From JBBKWQ01 sp037969115 (GTDB taxonomy: Bacteria > Actinomycetota > Acidimicrobiia > Acidimicrobiales > Ilumatobacteraceae): 5,896 nt of DNA. The notes beneath the pieces were generated by a model. That model was given only the letters and a program-made list of their open reading frames with translations, was not told the origin of the DNA and did not search any database. Shown one piece after another: positions 1 to 5,896 of the stretch (its first letter is position 1; each line of letters starts with the position of its first letter). A program made the position numbers and the translations under genes. The DNA is taken from the NCBI GenBank assembly GCA_037969115.1, contig JBBKWQ010000091.1, positions 1 to 5,896 of the forward strand, read 5' to 3'.

Positions 1-438
1 AAGGTCAGTCGTCCCGACGGCGTGATCCGCACGGTCGGCCTCACCCGTGACTCCCACGGCCGCTACGTCGGTCAGTTCGACGACACGACCCTGGTCGGGG
101 TCTACGGGATCGATACCGACGTCTCCGCCACCTCGCCGGCCGGTCACCGTGTCACGCGCTATCGACACATGACCGGCGTCGTCTTCGTGCCTCGTGCCGG
201 CGGCGACAGCGACACCGCTGGCGGAACCGGCAACGGCAAGCACGATCATGACTGCTGCGAGGGCGGTGGTCACGTCTTGAGGAAGCAATGCGACGAGGTC
301 CGTCGCGCGCTGCGTGTGCTGGCGGCATTCGTCGAGCGCTGCTGTCGGGGCAAAGGTGCGAAGCCGAGCCTGGCGAGCGCCCGTACCCAGGCACTCGACC
401 TGGCCAAGCACCTCGAGGCGCTGATCGACGACGACTGA
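1..438 (+). CDS. 3' part of a hypothetical protein with Ig-like segment and Cys/His-rich linker (5' truncated by window)
   Basis: The frame is open from base 1 to the TGA at 436-438 (145 codons visible). A GTG at 22 is available as a start, but it falls inside what looks like a folded domain and has no convincing ribosome binding site, so I read this as the C-terminal part of a longer protein. Residues 1-64 alternate hydrophobic and polar positions like a beta-sandwich. They carry the G-x-Y...F-x-x-T...G-x-Y pattern (GRYVGQF at 20-26, TTLVGVYGI at 29-37) seen in bacterial Ig-like or anchor-type C-terminal domains of secreted proteins. Residues 66-91 form a Gly-rich linker with His81, His83, Cys85, Cys86 and His91. 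Residues 92-145 look helical and add Cys97, Cys114 and Cys115. Coding is supported by third-position G/C bias and by the gap and promoter candidate that follow. The function is unknown. An extracellular or envelope location is inference; no signal peptide is visible because the N-terminus is missing. Confidence 0.7.
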   Translation, partial: KVSRPDGVIRTVGLTRDSHGRYVGQFDDTTLVGVYGIDTDVSATSPAGHRVTRYRHMTGVVFVPRAGGDSDTAGGTGNGKHDHDCCEGGGHVLRKQCDEVRRALRVLAAFVERCCRGKGAKPSLASARTQALDLAKHLEALIDDD

Positions 439-489
439 GCTCGAGCGATCGCGTCAACTCGGCGTTCTGGGCGATTCGCACGTCAAGAG

Positions 490-519
490 TTGAATGCGCT
501 CGACGGCGCCGCATACGCT
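490..519 (+). promoter_or_regulatory. Candidate sigma70-type promoter for the large enzyme gene
   Basis: TTGAAT at 490-495 (-35-like) is followed after 18 nt by TACGCT at 514-519 (TAnnnT -10-like). Transcription would start near 526 and leave a leader of about 73 nt before ATG 599. The -35 element overlaps the ATG at 494, which argues against that ATG as the start. A 10-nt palindrome, GAGCGCGCTC, lies at 520-529 just after the -10 box. No terminator-like hairpin with a T-tract is visible between 439 and 490. Confidence 0.35.
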
Positions 520-585
520 GAGCGCGCTCCAACACCCTCAGGATCTGGCCGCGATGGCCACGATGGCCCCGACGGAGCACAGGGC

Positions 586-592
586 GGAGAGG
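586..592 (+). promoter_or_regulatory. Ribosome binding site deciding the start at 599
   Basis: GGAGAGG at 586-592 lies 6 nt before ATG 599. The upstream in-frame ATGs at 494, 554 and 563 have no comparable purine-rich site at proper spacing. Residues encoded before 599 look like low-complexity read-through of the leader, not a folded N-terminus. Confidence 0.6.
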
Positions 593-598
593 TCTGGA

Positions 599-3500
599 AT
601 GCGCCCAACCGAGGGTATCGAGTCCGTCGACGGCGTCGAGATGTACAGGATCGCCGCGATTGATCAGATGGATCCGTTCTTGATGACGGTCGTCAGCAAC
701 TCCGACCTGTGGATGTTCGCCTCCAGCACAGGCGGGCTGACCGCCGGGCGCGTCGAGCCCGAACAGTGCATCTTTCCGTACGAGACCGATGACCGTCTCC
801 ATCACGTCAGCGGAAGAGTTGGTCCGGTGACCGTGCTGCGCATCCACCGGTCAGGCCAGACGGTCCTCTGGGAGCCTTTCACAACCGACGATTCCAATAC
901 CCGGCGAAGCCTGCTCAAGAGTCTGCTCGGCAACGCGGTGATCTTCGAGGAAGAGCATCTCGAGCTCGGACTCACGATTCGGTGTCGCTGGGCGCCCTCC
1001 GACCGTTTCGGTTGGGTTCGAACCGTCTCGTTGATCAACCAAGGTCGCGAACCGTTGTCGGTCGACGTCGTCGACGGTCTGCTCGACGTGATGCCATGGG
1101 GCGTCGGCGTGCCGTTTCAGCAACAGATGAGCAACCTCGCCAACGCCTATCGGCGCAGCGAGATCGTCGGGTCCGGGATCGGCATCTTCGCGCTCGAAGC
1201 GTTGATCGTCGATCGACCCGAACCGGCCGAGGCGTTGCGGGCGACCACCGTGTGGTCGACAGGTTTGGCCGCGCCGCTGCGCACTGTCGACCCACACGCG
1301 GTGACGGAGGCCCGACACGGCGGACCATTCCTGGAATCGAGCCTGAGGACCGGGCGCCCTGGATCCTTCCTGGCCAGTGCCACCGTTGACATCGACCCCG
1401 GTCGGTCCCACAGATGGCACCTCGTCGCCGACGTGGCTCAGAGCCACGGGGACATCGCTCGGCTCGATTCGGTGCTCAGATCAGGCGTCGATCTGTCGAG
1501 ACAGATAGACGACGACATCGACCTCTGCGCTGCGCAGCTCCGCGAATTAGTCGCCAGCGCTGATGGCGCTCAGACGACCGCATCACCCAAAGTCGATGCC
1601 CATCACCTCGCCAACACCCTGTTCAACGTCATGCGAGGTGGCACGTTCACCAGCGGTTACTCGATCGATTCCGAGCGGTTTCGTTCGTTCGTGAACGAGC
1701 GCAACGCCGACGCTGCCGTCCTGCATGCCGACTGGCTCGGCGACCTTCCCGCATCGATCGACGTGGCGGACCTCCGCGCCCGCGCCGCCCAACCCGGTGA
1801 TCCGAACCTCGCCCGGCTGGCGCACGAGTACCTACCACTGTCGTTCTCGCGACGCCACGGTGACCCGAGCCGACCGTGGAATCATTTCGCGATCCGGGTC
1901 CGAGATGACGACGGCGCGCCGCTGCTGAGCTACCAGGGCAACTGGCGAGACATCTTTCAGAACTGGGAGGCGCTGTGCCGCAGCTACCCGGGCTTCCTGC
2001 CCTCCATCGTCGCCAAGTTCGCCAACGCATCGACTGCCGACGGATACAACCCGTATCGGATCACCAGCGAAGGGGTCGACTGGGAGGTTCTCGAACCCGA
2101 GAACCCCTGGAGCGGGATCGGCTACTGGGGTGATCACCAGATCGTCTATCTGTACCGGTTGCTGCACACCCAGCGAGAACACGACCCGAGCTGGCTGCCC
2201 GCCGAGTTGCCCAGGCGCATCTACTCGTTCGCGGACGTGCCCTACCGGATCGCGCCGTTCGACCAACTGGTGCGCGACCCGAAGGCCACGATCGATTTCG
2301 ACTCGGCCGCGGACGCCGCTGGCGAGGAACGCGTCAGACGACTCGGTGCTGACGGGAAGTTGATCCCTGAAGCGACCGGTGGCGTCCACCACGTGACGTT
2401 GCTCGAGAAGCTCCTCATCCCCGCCCTCGCCAAGCTGTCCAACTTCGTCCCGCGCGGCGGGATCTGGATGAACACACAGCGCCCCGAGTGGAACGACGCC
2501 AACAACGCTCTCGTCGGGTTCGGATTGTCGATGGTCACGCTCGCCCATCTTCGCCGCTATCTCCGGCTGATCGACGAAGTCACCACCGACTCGACGGACG
2601 AGTACCACATCTCGGCCGACGTGGTCACGTGGATCGAGCGGATTGCCACGGTGCTCGAATCCCACGAGCAGATGATCGATGCACCGTCGATCGACGATGT
2701 GAACCGATCGCAGGTCGTGCACGAATTGGGCCAGGCGTTCGACGCCTACCGCAGCCGGCTGTACGAATTCGGTCCGTCGGCACCGAAACCGCTCGCACCC
2801 GCGACGCTGCGGCGCCTGCTTCGTATCTCACTTCGGCATCTCGACGACGCTCTGCGGGCTGCCAGGCGCTCGGACGGCCTCTTCGATGCCTACAACCTGC
2901 TGTCGTTCTCCGACGCCGGAAGGTCGGCCGGCGTCAGAGGTCTCCCGCTGATGCTCGAAGGCCAGGTTGCGGCGATCAGCTCGGGGCTGCTCGACGTCGA
3001 CGAAGTGGTCGACCTCGTCGAAGCGATGTACCGGTCGGACCTGTATCGGGACGACGTCGACAGTTTCATGCTCTACCCCGCGCGCTCGAGGCCGCCGTTC
3101 CTCGAGCGCAACCAGATTCCAGCCGCGTCGGTCGAGTCGAACCCGTTGCTCTCGGCCGTTCTCGATGCCGGCAACGACGACATCGTCGCTCGCGATGTCG
3201 ACGGCCGTTACCACTTCGACGCCGACTTCAAGAACGCGACCGACCTCTCGGCTGCGCTCGAATCGCTCACCGGCTCCGAGCTCGAGTCGCTGGTCACCCG
3301 GCACGGGGACGACACGCTGGACCTGTTCGAACGGGTCTTCAATCACCACGAGTTCACCGGCAGATCCTCGACCATGTACGGGTACGAAGGGATCGGATCG
3401 GTGTACTGGCACATGGTGGCGAAGCTGCTCGTGGCGGTACAGGAATCGATCCTCGAGGCACCACCTGACACGGGCGAAGGCTCGCTGCGTGAACTGATCC

Positions 3501-4015
3501 GCCTGTACGACCGAATTCGCGCCGGACTCGGGTTCAACAAGACCGCCGTTCAATACGGGGCCTTCCCGACCGACCCGTACTCGCACACACCTGCTCATGC
3601 CGGGGCACAGCAGCCTGGCATGACCGGGCAAGTGAAAGAAGAGCTTCTGACCCGGTGGGCCGAGCTCGGACTCACCATCTCGGCGGGTTCGATTCGCTTC
3701 TCGCCAGTGTTGCTGAGCATGCGGGAGTTTCGAACCGAGCCCGGCCACCTGGTGTACCTCGACGTCGCTGGTCGTCACAGCGATCTCGCTGTGCCGATCG
3801 GAGCAGCAGCCTTCACGGTCTGTCGGGTTCCCGTTGTCGTGCATTCGGCTGAGACCAAGACCGACGCCCTGATCGTGGTCACCCACGGCGACGGCAGCCG
3901 ACGTGACGTCGAGGGATGGTCGCTCGACCCAGAGACCTCCCGACAGATCTTCGATCACACTGCCAACATCGCCCGCCTCGACGTGTTCGTCCCGCGCGAA
4001 TCGATCCGGTGGTGA
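599..4015 (+). CDS. Large putative glycoside hydrolase/phosphorylase-like protein (GH94/GH36-type, (alpha/alpha)6 barrel)
   Basis: This gene encodes 1138 residues from ATG 599. An in-frame ATG at 494 would add 35 residues but overlaps a promoter candidate. There is no signal peptide or membrane segment, so it is probably cytoplasmic. Residues 17-95 form an opening beta domain (DPFLMTVVSNSDLWMF at 25-40, GGLTAGR at 45-51, FPYETDD at 59-65), which continues as a beta-sandwich to about 280. Residues 330-1030 are helix-rich with aromatic and acidic blocks typical of a sugar-binding (alpha/alpha)6 barrel: GNWRDIFQNWEAL 447-459, NASTADGYNPYRIT 476-489, IGYWGDHQ 507-514, WNDANNALVG 631-640, SVYWHMVAKLL 934-944, DPYSHTPAHAGAQQPG 992-1007. 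Residues 1045-1130 look like a closing beta region. From memory, such roughly 1100-residue proteins are often labelled cellobiose phosphorylase-like or GH36-type, but the substrate, and whether it hydrolyses or phosphorolyses, cannot be told. Asp449, Asp512 and Asp633 are possible acid residues (inference). The fold class is moderately sure and the exact activity is unknown. Confidence 0.85.
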   Translation: MRPTEGIESVDGVEMYRIAAIDQMDPFLMTVVSNSDLWMFASSTGGLTAGRVEPEQCIFPYETDDRLHHVSGRVGPVTVLRIHRSGQTVLWEPFTTDDSNTRRSLLKSLLGNAVIFEEEHLELGLTIRCRWAPSDRFGWVRTVSLINQGREPLSVDVVDGLLDVMPWGVGVPFQQQMSNLANAYRRSEIVGSGIGIFALEALIVDRPEPAEALRATTVWSTGLAAPLRTVDPHAVTEARHGGPFLESSLRTGRPGSFLASATVDIDPGRSHRWHLVADVAQSHGDIARLDSVLRSGVDLSRQIDDDIDLCAAQLRELVASADGAQTTASPKVDAHHLANTLFNVMRGGTFTSGYSIDSERFRSFVNERNADAAVLHADWLGDLPASIDVADLRARAAQPGDPNLARLAHEYLPLSFSRRHGDPSRPWNHFAIRVRDDDGAPLLSYQGNWRDIFQNWEALCRSYPGFLPSIVAKFANASTADGYNPYRITSEGVDWEVLEPENPWSGIGYWGDHQIVYLYRLLHTQREHDPSWLPAELPRRIYSFADVPYRIAPFDQLVRDPKATIDFDSAADAAGEERVRRLGADGKLIPEATGGVHHVTLLEKLLIPALAKLSNFVPRGGIWMNTQRPEWNDANNALVGFGLSMVTLAHLRRYLRLIDEVTTDSTDEYHISADVVTWIERIATVLESHEQMIDAPSIDDVNRSQVVHELGQAFDAYRSRLYEFGPSAPKPLAPATLRRLLRISLRHLDDALRAARRSDGLFDAYNLLSFSDAGRSAGVRGLPLMLEGQVAAISSGLLDVDEVVDLVEAMYRSDLYRDDVDSFMLYPARSRPPFLERNQIPAASVESNPLLSAVLDAGNDDIVARDVDGRYHFDADFKNATDLSAALESLTGSELESLVTRHGDDTLDLFERVFNHHEFTGRSSTMYGYEGIGSVYWHMVAKLLVAVQESILEAPPDTGEGSLRELIRLYDRIRAGLGFNKTAVQYGAFPTDPYSHTPAHAGAQQPGMTGQVKEELLTRWAELGLTISAGSIRFSPVLLSMREFRTEPGHLVYLDVAGRHSDLAVPIGAAAFTVCRVPVVVHSAETKTDALIVVTHGDGSRRDVEGWSLDPETSRQIFDHTANIARLDVFVPRESIRW

Positions 4016-4166
4016 TCCGAGGATGTGATGACGAACTCACCGGGAGCTCGAGGCTCGAAGCGATCGGCAAACTGGCGGGGTCTTTCGGGAGCGTCCGGTC
4101 GTCGCGACGCAACACTCCACCTTCTCCAGCATTCGTCAGCGCTCTCGGACCGCTCACGGCGCCCGG

Positions 4167-4172
4167 TACCGT
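4167..4172 (+). promoter_or_regulatory. Candidate -10 box for the CHAD-CYTH gene
   Basis: TACCGT at 4167-4172 fits the TAnnnT -10 form and is followed by GAG. The nonamer TACCGTGAG matches 7 of 9 bases of TACGCTGAG at 514-522 before the large enzyme gene. No good TTGACA-like -35 is visible 17-18 nt upstream. A start near 4179 would give a leader of about 30 nt. The rest of the 4016-4208 gap shows no gene and no T-tract terminator. Confidence 0.3.
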
Positions 4173-4178
4173 GAGTAC

Positions 4179-4193
4179 TCGCACCCGGTGCGA
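4179..4193 (+). repeat. Perfect inverted repeat (operator or 5' leader hairpin)
   Basis: TCGCACC (4179-4185) and GGTGCGA (4187-4193) are perfect inverted arms of 7 nt around one central C. The repeat begins where transcription would be expected to start from the -10 candidate at 4167-4172 and ends 4 nt before AGGAGG. As RNA it can form a 6-bp stem with a 3-nt loop. As DNA it has the form of a small dimeric-repressor operator. The symmetry is seen directly; the regulatory role is inferred. Confidence 0.4.
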
Positions 4194-4197
4194 CCCG

Positions 4198-4203
4198 AGG
4201 AGG
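4198..4203 (+). promoter_or_regulatory. Strong Shine-Dalgarno AGGAGG that selects GTG 4209
   Basis: AGGAGG at 4198-4203 is a perfect core. It is 5 nt from GTG 4209 but only 2 nt from ATG 4206, and it lies downstream of GTG 4188. Normal spacing therefore selects GTG 4209. This also gives an N-terminus reading (M)AYALDP, which resembles the MAY-type starts I recall for CHAD proteins. Confidence 0.7.
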
Positions 4204-4208
4204 AAATG

Positions 4209-5663
4209 GTGGCATACGCGTTGGATCCGTCGGACTCGGTGCCGAACCAGATCCGACGCGCCGCGACCGAACGGCTCGACGAGGCGATCGGGATCCTGGC
4301 GCACCTCGACCCGGCCGACACCGATGAGATCGAGCGGGCCGTGCACGATGTCCGCAAGCGATGCAAGGAGACGCGTGCCATCGCCCGGCTCGTTCGCTCT
4401 TCCATCGGTGACGAGTTCGATCGGTGCAACCGGACGGTCCGTGAGGCTGCCCTCACGCTCTCACCCATGAGAGACGCGCACGCCGCACTGGCGACGTTCG
4501 ACGCACTACGGGCCGCCGGCGATCGCCATGATGATCCCGGTCTCGCAATGATCCGAACCGGACTGGTCGACTCGGTGGAGGGTGAAACCCGGACGATGCA
4601 CGACGGCGACCAGCGCATCGAACTCGCCCACGCCCTGCTGGTCGCCGCGCGCAGGCGGGTGGAGCGGTGGAAGGTCGACGACGGCTTCGCTCCACTGGCC
4701 GCCGGTCTCGAGATCACCTACCGACGAGGTCGTTCCGAACTGCGCCGCGCACTGGCCGAGCCCACGGACGCGCGGCTGCACGAATGGCGCAAGTCGGTCA
4801 AGACCCTCTGGTACCAGATCCGCTTGGTGGAACGAGCAGCGCCGAGCGTCTTGGCACCGCTCGTCGCGAGCGTCCACGGCCTGGCCGATGCCCTCGGTGA
4901 CGACCACGATTTCGCAGTGCTGCGGGAACGACTGGCCGCTGACTCGGACCGCTTCGGGGGCAACGGGAGCGTCATCGAGGCGAGGCGCCTCGCCCGTCGC
5001 CGACAGCACGACCTCAGACGGCCTGCGTTCCGGCTCGGCGCGACCGTCTACGCCGAGAAGCCGAAGGCGTTCACCCGCCGGATCGAGGCCTACTGGCGTC
5101 AGACCACGAGTGGTGGGCCGGAGCTCCCGACCGGCGGCATCGCCGGCTCGGCGGCCGACGAACGTCACGCCACACCGGTGGCTGACCCGCGGCCGACTTC
5201 GACAGCCGAACGCGAGCGCAAATTCCTCGTCGTGGCGTTGCCCGAACTGCCCGATGGAGGGAACCTGCTCCGACAGGGATATCTCGCGATCGACGGAAAC
5301 GTGTGTGTACGCGTCCGCGATGCCGGGCCCGACGGGTGCACACTCACGATCAAGGCCGGGCAGGGCGCTGTGCGCACCGAGCTGGAGTTCCCGATCTCCG
5401 GCGAGCAGTTCGCCACGGAATGGGAGCACACCGGCGGTCGGCGAATCCACAAGACACGGCACCGCCTTCCGCTCGACGGCCACATGGTCGAACTCGACGT
5501 CTTCCACGACGATCTCGACGGGCTCGTCGTCGCCGAGGTGGAGTTCGACTCCGACGAGTCGATGGCGGCCTTCGATCCGCCGGAGTGGTTCGGCGCAGAG
5601 GTCACCGACGACATTGACTACACCAACGCCTCGCTCGCCGTACACGCGCTGCGGGGTCGCTGA
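4209..5663 (+). CDS. CHAD-CYTH fusion protein (polyphosphate-binding domain plus triphosphate tunnel metalloenzyme domain)
   Basis: This gene encodes 484 residues from GTG 4209, chosen by AGGAGG spacing. Residues 1 to about 295 form a CHAD domain made of two helical-bundle halves. Each half carries an H-x-x-R-K-x-x-K motif: His46/Arg49/Lys50/Lys53 and His191/Arg194/Lys195/Lys198. The second half also has the LGDDHDFAVL block at 229-238. CHAD domains are known to bind inorganic polyphosphate through basic residues. Residues 296-332 are a Gly/Pro/Ala-rich linker. Residues 333-478 form a CYTH domain with ERERKFLV (334-341, the ExExK signature), QGYL 356-359, VRVR 367-370, LTIK 379-382, RTELEF 389-394, KTRHRL 415-420, VELDVF 427-432, AEVEF 442-446, and a PEW...EVT...YTN ending at 458-473. 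This set closely resembles short-chain CYTH tripolyphosphatases such as NeuTTM from Nitrosomonas. Expected chemistry is metal-dependent triphosphate hydrolysis; adenylate cyclase (class IV) activity is a less likely alternative. No signal peptide or membrane span is seen, so it is cytoplasmic. YgiF-type proteins have the reverse domain order. Confidence 0.93.
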   Translation: MAYALDPSDSVPNQIRRAATERLDEAIGILAHLDPADTDEIERAVHDVRKRCKETRAIARLVRSSIGDEFDRCNRTVREAALTLSPMRDAHAALATFDALRAAGDRHDDPGLAMIRTGLVDSVEGETRTMHDGDQRIELAHALLVAARRRVERWKVDDGFAPLAAGLEITYRRGRSELRRALAEPTDARLHEWRKSVKTLWYQIRLVERAAPSVLAPLVASVHGLADALGDDHDFAVLRERLAADSDRFGGNGSVIEARRLARRRQHDLRRPAFRLGATVYAEKPKAFTRRIEAYWRQTTSGGPELPTGGIAGSAADERHATPVADPRPTSTAERERKFLVVALPELPDGGNLLRQGYLAIDGNVCVRVRDAGPDGCTLTIKAGQGAVRTELEFPISGEQFATEWEHTGGRRIHKTRHRLPLDGHMVELDVFHDDLDGLVVAEVEFDSDESMAAFDPPEWFGAEVTDDIDYTNASLAVHALRGR

Positions 5664-5835
5664 CGACATCGACCTGACGCCCTTCGAGGCCGAGGCGGCG
5701 GCAACCTTGGATCGATAAGCCCAACCGGCATCGTTCGGCCCCACGTCCCCCGCGGCCATTGCCGCGGCCGTCGAGCCGCAACTGGCCGCGATCGAGGCAG
5801 AGGCCCGCCTCATCGCGGGCGACCACGACCTTTGA
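5656..5835 (+). pseudogene. Coding-like remnant with in-frame TAA (short unknown protein fragment)
   Basis: Just as the CHAD-CYTH frame ends, another + frame takes on coding character. It reads VADDIDLTPFEAEAAATLDR, then TAA (5716-5718), then AQPASFGPTSPAAIAAAVEP and on through QLAAIEAEARLIAGDHDL to TGA 5833-5835. Third positions on both sides of the TAA are mostly G or C, and the downstream part is a smooth, Ala/Glu-rich, probably helical sequence. No ATG, GTG or TTG start with a ribosome binding site serves this frame. The simplest reading is a decayed gene or the remaining 3' end of one. Chance GC-rich open sequence is the alternative, because GC bias alone favours Ala, Arg and Gly codons. 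I do not recognise a family. Confidence 0.3.
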
Positions 5836-5896
5836 CCGACACGCGTTGCCCGTCATGTCGGGATTGGTGGGCGCCGGGCGACCGCCGCGGTGTGCG
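5832..5896 (+). CDS. Possible start of a next gene with CxxC motif (3' truncated by window)
   Basis: A TTG at 5832 overlaps the TGA at 5833-5835 as TTGA, a typical coupling arrangement. The frame stays open to the window end and encodes (M)TDTRCPSCRDWWAPGDRR followed by Gly-Val. Cys6 and Cys9 form a CxxC pair like one half of a zinc ribbon. There is no clear ribosome binding site, and another + frame with ATG at 5855 is also open to the end with similar third-position bias. The call is therefore tentative; the bases beyond 5896 would decide it. Confidence 0.25.
   Translation, partial: MTDTRCPSCRDWWAPGDRRGV

Noticed and set aside
2488..3468. Plus-strand 326-codon open frame overlapping the large enzyme
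   Set aside because: Its translation is extremely Arg-rich, typical of an out-of-frame reading of a GC-rich gene.
1832..3958. Long minus-strand open frames inside the large enzyme gene (1832-2722 and 2828-3958)
   Set aside because: They are anti-sense shadows produced by high third-position GC. Their composition is Arg/Val/Gly/Asp-rich with no fold-like pattern.
4006..4043. CCGGTG...CACCGG inverted arms around the stop of the large enzyme gene as a terminator
   Set aside because: The arms are only 6 nt with a 26-nt loop, and there is no T-tract. The left arm lies in the coding end.
4100..4109. Palindrome CGTCGCGACG in the gap before the CHAD-CYTH gene
   Set aside because: It is a 10-nt CG-rich palindrome, expected by chance several times in a window of this composition, and it lies far upstream of the -10 candidate.
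3916..4470. Plus-strand open frame bridging the 4016-4208 gap
   Set aside because: It overlaps both real genes out of frame, is Arg/Pro/Ser-rich and has no ribosome site. The gap looks regulatory.
5599..5680. Echo of VTDDIDYT (CYTH end, 5601-5624) and VADDIDLT (5656-5679) as a short duplication across different frames
   Set aside because: Only about 18 of 25 bases match, the similarity stops at once on the right, and Asp/Ile/Thr codons are common here. Chance is the better explanation.
4506..5813. Long minus-strand open frame of 435 codons opposite the CHAD-CYTH gene
   Set aside because: It is a mirror of the GC-biased plus-strand gene, has no recognisable domain or ribosome site, and the plus strand carries clear CHAD and CYTH motifs.

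Overview
The window is GC-rich with strong G/C preference at third codon positions, a GTG start, AGGAGG-type ribosome binding sites and TAnnnT-type -10 candidates. This points to a high-GC actinobacterium. My impression is an Acidimicrobiia-like lineage, but that is inferred from style, not from a marker gene. All supported genes are on the + strand. I see no tRNA, rRNA, CRISPR array or insertion sequence.

Layout: (1) 1-438 is the 3' part of a gene running in from the left. It has an Ig-like beta segment, a Gly/His/Cys-rich linker and a helical tail. (2) 439-598 is a short gap with a promoter candidate. (3) 599-4015 encodes a 1138-residue cytoplasmic protein that looks like a very large carbohydrate-active enzyme of the (alpha/alpha)6-barrel, GH94/GH36-type kind. 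Its substrate cannot be read from the sequence. (4) 4016-4208 is a gap with a -10-like box, a perfect 15-nt inverted repeat at the expected transcription start, and AGGAGG. (5) 4209-5663 encodes a 484-residue fusion of an N-terminal CHAD domain (polyphosphate-binding helical module) with a C-terminal CYTH domain (triphosphate tunnel metalloenzyme). All expected CYTH active-site residues are present, and the domain order is opposite to the well-known YgiF type. (6) 5664-5896 holds a coding-like stretch interrupted by an in-frame TAA and possibly the first codons of another gene, which overlap its end at TTGA.

The two complete genes seem to be separate transcription units, each with its own promoter-like signal and a gap of at least 160 nt before it. 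The CHAD-CYTH protein suggests polyphosphate/triphosphate metabolism and the large protein suggests carbohydrate metabolism. A link through storage polymers is possible, but only adjacency supports it. I re-assign two starts: GTG 4209 for CHAD-CYTH and ATG 599 for the large enzyme.
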